This document shows, piece by piece, positions 17,333-24,786 of a DNA stretch of 64,000 nucleotides. Position 1 is the first letter of the stretch. Each line of letters starts with the position of its first letter. The notes below the pieces were generated by a model. The model saw nothing but the letters and a program-made list of their open reading frames with translations. It had not been told where the DNA came from and made no database searches. A program made the position numbers and the translations under genes. Source of the stretch: JAVJSD01 sp040219575 (lineage in GTDB: Bacteria > Planctomycetota > Planctomycetia > Pirellulales > Pirellulaceae); contig JAVJSD010000046.1 in the NCBI GenBank assembly GCA_040219575.1, forward strand, positions 56,957 to 120,956. The letters run 5' to 3'.

Positions 17333-17564
17333 CTTGCTTCGCTGCCGCCAGCCTTGCCGGCGCCAGGCCCCAAGGCGCTTGCGGCTGATGTACCGAGTGT
17401 TGCTGCGCGGCGCCGCAATACGGTTTTAACCCCTGGACCCGGATCGGATTCGGTTGAACCTGGCAACGTGCTGATGAATAATCCGGCCATTAGCGTTTCA
17501 TCAGCGTCAATCAGCGGTTTTCTATCCTCCCTTCTGCTGAACGCGGCGTTCAAGAAACGAAAAA

Positions 17565-17589
17565 CCCGCGAGGCGAAGCACCTCGCGGG
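17565..17589 (-). terminator. Intrinsic terminator of the DUF1571 gene
   Basis: The stem CCCGCGAGG (17565-17573) and CCTCGCGGG (17581-17589) has a 7-base loop. Read on the minus strand it is followed by TTTTTCGTTTC. It lies 33 bases after the stop of the gene at 17623-18516. Confidence 0.9.
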
Positions 17590-17622
17590 CGAGTCGATTC
17601 GAAGACGCAGGGCCGCAAGGGC

Positions 17623-18516
17623 TTAATTGAACAAGCGATCCGGGAACTTGTAGGCCGGATTCTTGTAGTTGAAGTCTTCGTCGGTCAGGCCGACGTTCAG
17701 ATTCAAATTGAGGTACGTGTACTCTTCCTCGAGGACCGGCTTTCCGCCCGGCGTCTCGGGCCACAGGTAGGCCGCGTAGCGAACGGGCACTTGCAGCTCG
17801 TCGTCGATGAAAATCTGCGCCAGGTGGAAGTCGAAATAGGGACGCTTCACGGGGTGCGTGACCTGAAGCAGCGTGCAGACGCGGCCGTTGATCTTGGCGC
17901 CCTTGTAGAATTTCACGTCGCATTCACCGCGTTTGCGGTCGCGTTCGCCCTTTTCGATCAGCCGCGTGGTGAGCGTCTCGATGCCGGCTTCGGTGATCGG
18001 GTAGCGATTGCCCTTCATGGCGAACCAGCCGGTGGGATCCAGCCGGATGGTGAACACGTTCTTGATGCCGGGCACTTCGTGGCCGAACAGCTTGTTCTCG
18101 TTGGCGCCCTCGACCCAGATGCACTCGCGGCCGGCCATCTCGGCGGGCTTGAGGAATTTGAGGTACACGCCGAACGGAACCACCACCCGGCCGTCCGCCA
18201 ACTTGCGGTTGCGGACCTTGACCTCCATGAATTCCTGCGGCATCAATTCGCCGTCGATCCGTTCGCGCTTGACCAGCGTGGCGGTGTAGTCGCGAATGTC
18301 GCGCTGGATGTGGGCCAGCCCGTCGTAGGCGATCTTCAGCGCCGGATCGAGGGGGTGTCCCGTTTGCTGCGTCGGCGGGTCCGCGTTGGAGACACGATAG
18401 ACGGGCTCCCGCAGATTTTCGCGCGGCTGCTGGGCCGAACTGGTCGCGGCGGTCAGGGCCGTGGCGGCCAGCGCCACGGTGAACAACGTACGTGGCACGA
18501 TGGTCAGCTGTTTCAT
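17623..18516 (-). CDS. DUF1571 domain exported protein
   Basis: A 297-residue protein of the DUF1571 family. GAAGGAG eight bases upstream fixes the ATG at 18516. MKQLTIVPRTLFTVALAATA is a signal peptide ending near SSAQ. The mature protein contains DYTATLVKRERIDGELMPQE, VYLKFLKPAEMAGRECIWVE and LAQIFIDDELQVPVRYAAYL, resembling outer-membrane lipoprotein-sorting folds (LolA/LolB-like half-barrel). It is probably periplasmic; the ligand is unknown. It forms a single transcription unit with its own terminator. Confidence 0.9.
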   Translation of the reverse strand: MKQLTIVPRTLFTVALAATALTAATSSAQQPRENLREPVYRVSNADPPTQQTGHPLDPALKIAYDGLAHIQRDIRDYTATLVKRERIDGELMPQEFMEVKVRNRKLADGRVVVPFGVYLKFLKPAEMAGRECIWVEGANENKLFGHEVPGIKNVFTIRLDPTGWFAMKGNRYPITEAGIETLTTRLIEKGERDRKRGECDVKFYKGAKINGRVCTLLQVTHPVKRPYFDFHLAQIFIDDELQVPVRYAAYLWPETPGGKPVLEEEYTYLNLNLNVGLTDEDFNYKNPAYKFPDRLFN

Positions 18517-18894
18517 CGAATCGACTCCTTCGATTTTCCGTTTGGAGCAGGTGGCGTCTCGCAACTCCGACGATCGCCGCGCGCTTCAGCGCTGCTCCTC
18601 CTCCCTGAAAAGAATGAGATCTCTGGCTATGCAACCGGCGTGCCTAAACCCGCCGATCGCCGCGCATCGCCCCGCCGTCCTGGCGGAATGCCTGCATTGA
18701 CCGCGAAATCCCAGTAAACGGACTTATACACGGATCTCCGTTTGGAAGTAATATCGCCAATCGCGGATGGTCAAAATTACAATCGCAGGGCACAATCGTC
18801 TAAATACGCTGTGCCCCTTCGTGAGCGATCTTGCGCAGGCCTTAGAGATCGCGACGCCGCCCGTTTTCAACGCAAGCACCCCAGATAACCGATT
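18517..18894. other. Divergent intergenic region
   Basis: About 380 bases between the DUF1571 gene and the MBL-fold gene, read in opposite directions. Apart from the GAAGGAG ribosome site of DUF1571 I see nothing definite. The right half is unusually AT-rich for the window. Confidence 0.4.
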
Positions 18895-19551
18895 GTGAAG
18901 CTCCCCTTCCAGCTCAAGGTGATTGTCAGTCAGCCATTTGGCGAGAATACCTACGTGATTTTCACCGAGGACGCCTCCGAGTGTCTGGTGATCGATCCGG
19001 GGCTCGAGCCGGAATTGATTCTCGACTATCTCGACGAGGAGCAGCTCGAACCGGCGGCGATCCTCAACACCCATGGGCATTCCGACCATATCGGCGGCAA
19101 TGCGGCGCTGAAAGAGCGTTGGCCCGAATGTCCGCTGGTCATCGGGGCGGGCGACGCCTCGAAGCTGACCGATCCTCGGGGAAATCTTTCGGCCAACTAC
19201 GGTTTGGCGCTCGTCAGTCCGCCGGCGGACCGGTTGCTGCACGAGGGCGACGTGTTCGAGGCGGCCGGTATCGAGCTGGCCGTGCTGGAAACGCCGGGAC
19301 ATTCCGCCGGGCACATCGTGCTGGTCTACAAGCAGTCGCAGCCCTGGTTGGTCTTCGGCGGCGACGTGCTGTTTCAAGGCAGCATCGGACGCAGCGACTT
19401 CCCGGACGGCGACTTCGACACCCTTTCCCGCTCGATTCGCGACAAGCTGTTCACCATGCCCGACGATACGATCGTGTTGCCGGGGCACGGCAGTCCGACG
19501 CAGATCGGATTCGAAAAAGAGCACAATCCCTTCGTAGGACGGGGCGTTTGA
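18895..19551 (+). CDS. MBL-fold metallohydrolase (glyoxalase II-like)
   Basis: A 218-residue cytoplasmic hydrolase of the metallo-beta-lactamase superfamily. It has NTHGHSDHIGG (H60, H62, D64, H65), ETPGHSAGHIVLVY, FGGDVLFQGSIGRSDFPDGD and LPGHGSPT, a complete set of binuclear metal ligands. The GSIGR.D.P.GD segment is typical of the YcbL/hydroxyacylglutathione-hydrolase-like branch, but the C-terminal glutathione-binding domain of true glyoxalase II is missing. The start is GTG at 18895. The next gene begins 40 bases downstream, suggesting an operon with the sugar phosphomutase. Confidence 0.92.
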   Translation: MKLPFQLKVIVSQPFGENTYVIFTEDASECLVIDPGLEPELILDYLDEEQLEPAAILNTHGHSDHIGGNAALKERWPECPLVIGAGDASKLTDPRGNLSANYGLALVSPPADRLLHEGDVFEAAGIELAVLETPGHSAGHIVLVYKQSQPWLVFGGDVLFQGSIGRSDFPDGDFDTLSRSIRDKLFTMPDDTIVLPGHGSPTQIGFEKEHNPFVGRGV

Positions 19552-19591
19552 TGGAACGCGCCGTCGGAAGCAAGACGAGGCGAAGATTCCG

Positions 19592-20935
19592 ATGAGCGGA
19601 CTCATCATCAGCGTCTCCGGTCTGCGAGGCGTCGTGGGCGAAGAACTGGACGCGAGTGTGGTGGCGCGCTATGTGACCGCCTTCGCGGCGGGACTGCCCC
19701 AGGGACTGGTCGTCGTGACGCGGGACGGGCGGCCGTCGGGCGAAGCGTTCGCGCGGACGATCGCCGAGGCGCTCACCCCGCACGGTTTCGAGGTGCTCGA
19801 CGGGGCGGTGGCGGCGACGCCCACCACCGGCGTGCTGGTGCGGCAATACCGCGCGGTCGCCGGCATCCAGGTTTCCGCCAGCCACAATCCATCGCAATAC
19901 AACGGGCTGAAGCTGTTCGACGAAGAAGGCAAGGTGCTCTCCGCCGGGAAAGGCGAGGCCGTGCTGCGGCGATACGAACAGGACGATGTCGCACTCCCGA
20001 AAGGGAACCACGGAAGTGTTCGCTTCTGCGATGACACGACGAGCGAGCATCTGCGAAAGATCCTGGCGACGGTCGACGTCGGCGCGATTCGCAAGCGCCG
20101 CTTTAAGGTGCTGCTGGATGCGAATCATGGCGCGGGAGCGGCGTTGGGAAGTCGGCTACTTGCTGAACTCGGGGCCGAGGTTCGTGTGCTGGGCGAGACG
20201 GCCGACGGACAGTTCGAGCATCCGCCGGAACCGCTGGCGGAGAATTTGGCGCATGTCGGGGAGCAGGTCGTCGGACAGGGGGCGGATGTCGGATTCTGTC
20301 AGGATCCCGACGCCGATCGCCTGGCGGTGATCGACGAGCAGGGACGCTACGTGGGCGAGGAGTACACGCTGGCTCTCTGCCTCGATCACGTGCTGCGGCG
20401 GACCCCGGGGACGGCCGTCACCAATTGCGCCACCAGTCGCATGGCGGAAGAGATCGCAGCGCGGCACGGTTCGAAGTTGCTCCGTACCGCGGTAGGCGAG
20501 GCGAACGTCGTCGAGGGGATGCTCGCCAGTGGCGCCGTTTTCGGCGGAGAGGGAAACGGCGGACCGATCGATCCACGCGTCGGCTACGTTCGCGACAGTT
20601 TTGTCGGCATGGCGCAGATCCTGGCGGCGTGCGCGGCCCGCGAGTCGGCCGTCAGTGGTTTGGTCGACGAGTTGCCGCGTTTTCAAATCTTGAAAGCGAA
20701 AGTGGAATTGGCGACCACCAACATCGCCGCGGTGCTCGACGCGCTGGAGCGGAGTTTCCCCAGCGCACGAGCAAGCCGTTTCGACGGCCTGCGGCTGGAA
20801 TGGGACGACCGCTGGTTGTTGGTCCGCGCCAGCAACACCGAGCCGATCGTACGGATCATCGCCGAGGCGCCGGGGCGGGATGACGCGGCGGATCTCTGCC
20901 GACAGGCGGAAATGGTCATGCGGGACCTGCCGTAA
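19592..20935 (+). CDS. glmM: Phosphoglucosamine mutase-like phosphohexomutase
   Basis: A 447-residue alpha-D-phosphohexomutase. Active-site blocks are SASHNPSQYNGLK with phosphoserine S97, QDPDADRLAVID (metal loop), FGGEGNGGPIDPRVG (sugar-recognition loop) and RASNTEPIVRIIAE (phosphate-binding). The short N-terminus MSGLIISVSGLRGVVGEELD and the GEGNGG loop are like the archaeal/planctomycete GlmM group, so glucosamine-6-phosphate to glucosamine-1-phosphate, feeding UDP-GlcNAc, is the likely reaction. Phosphomannomutase activity cannot be excluded. It is probably co-transcribed with the upstream MBL-fold gene. Confidence 0.88.
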   Translation: MSGLIISVSGLRGVVGEELDASVVARYVTAFAAGLPQGLVVVTRDGRPSGEAFARTIAEALTPHGFEVLDGAVAATPTTGVLVRQYRAVAGIQVSASHNPSQYNGLKLFDEEGKVLSAGKGEAVLRRYEQDDVALPKGNHGSVRFCDDTTSEHLRKILATVDVGAIRKRRFKVLLDANHGAGAALGSRLLAELGAEVRVLGETADGQFEHPPEPLAENLAHVGEQVVGQGADVGFCQDPDADRLAVIDEQGRYVGEEYTLALCLDHVLRRTPGTAVTNCATSRMAEEIAARHGSKLLRTAVGEANVVEGMLASGAVFGGEGNGGPIDPRVGYVRDSFVGMAQILAACAARESAVSGLVDELPRFQILKAKVELATTNIAAVLDALERSFPSARASRFDGLRLEWDDRWLLVRASNTEPIVRIIAEAPGRDDAADLCRQAEMVMRDLP

Positions 20936-20975
20936 CCAGGTTTTGTCTGGAAACGCCGACCGGGCAATTCAATTT

Positions 20976-21038
20976 GTAGCGGAACTCGTGAGAGTTCCTC
21001 ATTCTCAATGCCATCGGAAGTCTCACGACTTCCGCTAC
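20976..21038. repeat. REPIN-like inverted pair, copy B (63 bp)
   Basis: It starts GTAGCGGAA and ends TTCCGCTAC. Hairpins are GGAACTC-GTGA-GAGTTCC (20981-20998) and GGAAGTC-TCAC-GACTTCC (21016-21033). Its reverse complement matches copy D at 57230-57292 over the full 63 bases, including most of the spacer. Confidence 0.9.
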
Positions 21039-21087
21039 CAACTTTCAGACAGCGCCGAAGCGCGGCGGCCGAGTGCGGCGAACCGCC

Positions 21088-21315
21088 CTACGCGGCGTCG
21101 TGAAGATCGTCGTGCTCGCCGACGTCGTCGAAGTCGTCGAACTCCAATTCGTCCAGCAGGTCGACGGCCGCTTGGGCGTTGTCGATGCCGCCGATGCGCT
21201 CGATGAAATCCTGGACCGCCGCAATTTGCTCGTCGGTAAGGTCCGTGACGTCGTCGAGCAAGGCCGCCTTGAGCTGCGCGGCGCTCCAGCGATCGATGGA
21301 TTCGGAGGGGTTCAT
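21088..21315 (-). CDS. Small acidic hypothetical protein (75 aa)
   Basis: ATG at 21315 preceded by GGAAAGGA five bases upstream, a good ribosome site. The protein starts MNPSESIDRWSAAQLKAALL, has a helical middle (DLTDEQIAAVQDFIERIGG) and a very acidic tail (ELEFDDFDDVGEHDDLHDAA). It is cytoplasmic and soluble by appearance. The family is not recognised; small DxxTDEQ-type proteins of this kind recur in planctomycetes. It sits downstream of the HTTM gene on the same strand, 140 bases away. Confidence 0.75.
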   Translation of the reverse strand: MNPSESIDRWSAAQLKAALLDDVTDLTDEQIAAVQDFIERIGGIDNAQAAVDLLDELEFDDFDDVGEHDDLHDAA

Positions 21316-21454
21316 GGGCGTCCTTTCCAGGCAGGCGTGGCAGGGGGCGAAATCCAGGAAGTGGTATCGGAGCGAGACCGCGCGGAGTATCGCTATTTCG
21401 CCGATTCCGCCACTTCCCGCCCAGCTTCACTATCCTGCGGCGAACGCTAGCACA

Positions 21455-23590
21455 TCATTCGGAGCCAATTCCGATGTCGACCTGCTGGCCGTCCTGGTAT
21501 TGCAGATGCGTTTCAATCCCGTTGGCGTCGTAGATCACCCAGGGGCCGTTCTCCCGGCCTTGCACGAACGCTCCTTCGCCTTCCTTGTCGCCATTGCGAT
21601 ACCAGAACGTGAACTTCCCGTCTTCCTTGCCGCTTCGATAGTTCCCCTGCTGCATCTTCTGGCCGTTGTCGTACCACGACGTCCACTCGCCTTCCTTCTC
21701 GCCTCGGCGGTATTCGCCGGCGGCCGACTTCTGGCCGTTGGCATGCCAGTACACCCAGGGACCTTCCATCTTTCCCGCCACGAACTCGCCAGCGCCCTTG
21801 TGGAAACCGGCCGCCTCTTCGTCGTCCCACAGCGTCCATTGGCCGTGCTTTTCGCCGTCGTTGTAGGGCCCTTCGCCGTCGAGTCGGCCGTCTTCGTGCC
21901 AATGCGTCCAGTGGCCCTGCCGCTTTCCATGAACGATCGGGCCCCGCGCGGAGATGCGTCCGTTGGCGTGCCGGAGAATCCAACTCCCCGGTTCGGCGCC
22001 GACTTCGGCGATCGTGCGCTTTTCGTAGCCGTCGTGGTAGGGCCGCTTGCGAACCATCATCACCGCCAGCGACTCGATCTGATGCGGCTGGTCGTGGGTC
22101 GCATTCCATTGGCGGCGCAAGTACTCGGCGGTATCTTGCGCGAACCACACGTACTGCGGACCGGTAAGCCCCATGTAGTGCAGCATCCAGCGAACGTTGG
22201 GCTCGACAGGCCTTAGCCGCTCGGGGTGCTCCAGATCGACCGACTGGCCGTCGCGCAGCACATCGACTTGCTCGCCGTCACGCAGTTTCGCCTGGGCGAC
22301 AAAGCGATAGTTCTGCTGCAGCGGCGTCGAGAACATGTCCCATCGCTGATTGAGGTGCAGCATTTCGGCCAGCGGGGCGACGCCGTGGCTGTAGCCGAAG
22401 GCGGCCTGCACCAGCGCCCCCGGTTGCGGCGCGCCTTCCGGCGGCTCATCGCTTTCGGTCGGGTTGCGCATGGCGAACAGGAAGACCTGATTCTCGTATT
22501 GCGCCCAGACGGTGGTCGTCAAGTTCCAAGCAACGACGAACACCAGCAGCAGCAGGCAAAGTCCGTCTCGGGTTCGGATCGCCCAGGGACGCGCGAGTTG
22601 CGCGGCGAGCCAAGAGGGCTCGCGCAGTGGCCGCCGCCGTCGCAAGCCGCGCGGCAGCCGCTGACGCACTTTCCGTCGCACTCCCGCCACAACGCGGCTG
22701 CGCCAGAATTCGCTCGGCAGGAAGAGCGTCAGGCCGGCCAGGCTGGCGACCGAGAAGACCGCCACGGTCATGGTGAACTCGATGCCGAGGTGCAGCAACG
22801 CGAAGAACGCCAGGGCGATCGCTCGCGGATAAGGTCGCCCCCACGGCACAAACAGCAACAGCGGGCAGAGCAGTTCGCCCCACAAGGTGAGATGCGTCAT
22901 CACCGCCAGCAGGCCGGGGTAGTTCAGCAGCCAACTCCCCAGCGGCGTCACGAACATGTCGAAAGATAGGGCGTTCTGCAGCGCTTCGCCGCTTAGCCAA
23001 ATGCTGTTGAATTTCGATAGGCCGGTGCAGAAGTACATCAAAAAAACCTGCACCAGGATGGCGACGGAGGCCGTCGAAAAGACCGGCTGGCTCAACCGCC
23101 GCGTGCGGCCCGCGCGCACATCCAGCGACCAGCGGGCGCCCAAGGGCAAGAACAGTCCCCACAGCAGCAACGACGACGTGAGCATGTCGCCGCCGTTAAC
23201 CAAAATCGGCGCGCGGCTATGCAACGAAGCAAGCAGCACCCAAGCACCGAGGTTCGCCAGACGGGTGCGATAACCCACCAGCAGCGCGACCGCGAAAACG
23301 GCTTCGAGCACGAACAACGAGGCCTGAAAGGCCAGCGACCCGTGCAGGTAGTGCAGCGACCAGTTGAAAGCGAAGCCGGAGGCGCGGTAGTAGGCCTGCA
23401 CCGAATCGATCGGCAACAGACCGTCCTGCCCGTACATCGCGTTCAGATCGGCCGCCCGGCCGGCCAAATCGTAGAGCAGAACCAGCGCGATGAGGATGCG
23501 AAACAGCGCCAGCGAGCGAGGATCGACGGCGAACGTCTCCCGCCAACGGCTGGTTGCCAACTTCGCGTGGTGTTTGGTGAAGGTCGTCAT
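21455..23590 (-). CDS. HTTM-domain membrane protein fused to MORN-type repeats
   Basis: A 711-residue membrane protein. The N-terminal half starts with SRWRETFAVDPRSLALFRIL and carries multiple transmembrane segments with FAFNWSLHYLHGSLAFQASL, LVGYRTRLANLGAWVLLASL and VQVFLMYFCTGLSKFNSIWL, the pattern of the HTTM (vitamin-K gamma-carboxylase-like) domain. A soluble part follows. The last about 165 residues hold six to seven units of about 24 residues such as GPWVYWHANGQKSAAGEYRR and GEWTSWYDNGQKMQQGNYRS, i.e. MORN_2/YwqK-type repeats. Such repeats form beta-hairpin surfaces, probably extracytoplasmic. The enzymatic role is unknown; true carboxylase activity is doubtful. Confidence 0.88.
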   Translation of the reverse strand: MTTFTKHHAKLATSRWRETFAVDPRSLALFRILIALVLLYDLAGRAADLNAMYGQDGLLPIDSVQAYYRASGFAFNWSLHYLHGSLAFQASLFVLEAVFAVALLVGYRTRLANLGAWVLLASLHSRAPILVNGGDMLTSSLLLWGLFLPLGARWSLDVRAGRTRRLSQPVFSTASVAILVQVFLMYFCTGLSKFNSIWLSGEALQNALSFDMFVTPLGSWLLNYPGLLAVMTHLTLWGELLCPLLLFVPWGRPYPRAIALAFFALLHLGIEFTMTVAVFSVASLAGLTLFLPSEFWRSRVVAGVRRKVRQRLPRGLRRRRPLREPSWLAAQLARPWAIRTRDGLCLLLLVFVVAWNLTTTVWAQYENQVFLFAMRNPTESDEPPEGAPQPGALVQAAFGYSHGVAPLAEMLHLNQRWDMFSTPLQQNYRFVAQAKLRDGEQVDVLRDGQSVDLEHPERLRPVEPNVRWMLHYMGLTGPQYVWFAQDTAEYLRRQWNATHDQPHQIESLAVMMVRKRPYHDGYEKRTIAEVGAEPGSWILRHANGRISARGPIVHGKRQGHWTHWHEDGRLDGEGPYNDGEKHGQWTLWDDEEAAGFHKGAGEFVAGKMEGPWVYWHANGQKSAAGEYRRGEKEGEWTSWYDNGQKMQQGNYRSGKEDGKFTFWYRNGDKEGEGAFVQGRENGPWVIYDANGIETHLQYQDGQQVDIGIGSE

Positions 23591-23880
23591 CGGGGGCTCA
23601 CGTCAACGTTCTATTCTAAATCGCACGGCCGCCAAAACGGCGCAACGTACGCCGAAATCCGCGGAAAACGCGTTGCTTCCCCGAAATGCTGCCGGATAAA
23701 CGCTAGCTGCGCGGCGGCGCGTCGTCGGTCCAGGCGGTTGCGGGAGTCGCCCTTCGATGCAGAGGTCTTAATCGGCAAAATCGTTACAGTTTAACAGCCG
23801 AGTGGTCGATCACTCTCAAGGAATCGGGTCGTCTTCCCCGACTCGGCCCTCTGTCGCCAACGCAACCAGTCGATCGCCCT

Positions 23881-24720
23881 ATGTGGTGCAGTCGTTGCCA
23901 ACAAGATGTCCCCGGCGTCGCCAGCCAGCAGCGGATTTGCTGCGCGCGGTGCGGCGAGGGACTTACGTCGGGCTACGCGACACCGAAGGCGGAGACGGGG
24001 CGGAAGGACGCGGCGGCAACCAGCCCTGCATCGAAATCGCCCCACGAACGGATCTCCGTCGACGCCACGCCGCCGGTGGATCTCGACGACTGGAAACTCG
24101 ACGACGACTTGCGAACCGCGGCGCGACTGGTGAAGTCGCTGCGCGGATCGGGCGCCCTGCACCGGGATGCCTTCGAATCCGAAGCCGCATTCCCTCCGGA
24201 ACTGGCATCCTCAACTTTGCCGGGCTGGCATGCGGCGTCGAGTGCTGGATCTTTCCGAGCGGATGCAGCTCATAGTCCGCCACGCGAACAAGTTCGCCAG
24301 CGACCTCGGCGTCGCGGGGCGTTCTTTTCGTGGACGATGCTCTCATTGGGACTGATGATGTTCGTCTGCGGCGGCGTGTTGCTGGGGTGGTCGATGTGGA
24401 GCGGGCGCGGCGAATTGTGGAGCCTGGGCTTTCCGCTGATCCTGGCGGGCCAGGCGGCGTTGATCGTCGGCCTGGTGTTTCAGCTCGACGGTCTGTGGCA
24501 GAACAACCGTGAGACAAGCCAGACGCTGGAGCAACTCGACGATCAACTCAACGACCTGCAGCACGCCGCCACGATGCTCGGCACGACGCACAGCTCGGGG
24601 GCGAGGTCGTTTTACGCCCACATGGCGGAAGGGGCTTCGCCGCAGATGCTGCTGACCGATCTCAAAGGCCAAATGGACCTGCTCGCCGTGCGGTTGGCGC
24701 AAACACAGCGCAAACGCTGA
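23881..24720 (+). CDS. Zinc-ribbon membrane protein of unknown function
   Basis: A 279-residue protein. The N-terminus MWCSRCQQDVPGV...CCARCGEG has two Cys pairs (CSRC at 3-6 and CARC near 21-24), a likely zinc ribbon. A variable polar linker follows, with DLDDWKLDDDLRTAARLVKS. Two transmembrane helices lie near 150-172 (MLSLGLMMFVCGGVLLGWSM) and 182-200 (LGFPLILAGQAALIVGLVF). The C-terminus is a coiled coil (NNRETSQTLEQLDDQLNDLQ). It is an anchored cytoplasmic protein of planctomycete type; no function is assigned. It converges with the cyclase gene. Confidence 0.82.
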   Translation: MWCSRCQQDVPGVASQQRICCARCGEGLTSGYATPKAETGRKDAAATSPASKSPHERISVDATPPVDLDDWKLDDDLRTAARLVKSLRGSGALHRDAFESEAAFPPELASSTLPGWHAASSAGSFRADAAHSPPREQVRQRPRRRGAFFSWTMLSLGLMMFVCGGVLLGWSMWSGRGELWSLGFPLILAGQAALIVGLVFQLDGLWQNNRETSQTLEQLDDQLNDLQHAATMLGTTHSSGARSFYAHMAEGASPQMLLTDLKGQMDLLAVRLAQTQRKR

Positions 24721-24730
24721 CAACGGGACC

Positions 24731-24753
24731 GTAGCCGATGCTGCCAGCATCGG
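24731..24753. repeat. Solo GTAG-headed hairpin
   Basis: GTAG followed by CCGATGCT-GCC-AGCATCGG (24735-24753), a perfect 8-bp stem. It lies between the convergent genes ending at 24720 and 24787. It has REP layout, and may also slow transcription there. Confidence 0.65.
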
Positions 24754-24786
24754 TTGAAGCATCAGGGCGCAAACGCTGGCCGCGGG

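Larger units (their letters stand above)
16980..17622. other. Long intergenic region with repeats
   Basis: About 640 bases between two minus-strand genes. It contains a GTAG-headed inverted pair (17171-17332), a 13-base remnant of the MITE terminus (17474-17486) and the terminator of the DUF1571 gene (17565-17589). Open frames here overlap these palindromes and look unlike genes. Confidence 0.6.

Noticed and set aside
17131..17553. Minus-strand frame of 140 codons in the gap before DUF1571
   Set aside because: It reads through the REPIN pair and just past a terminator, with no recognisable protein.
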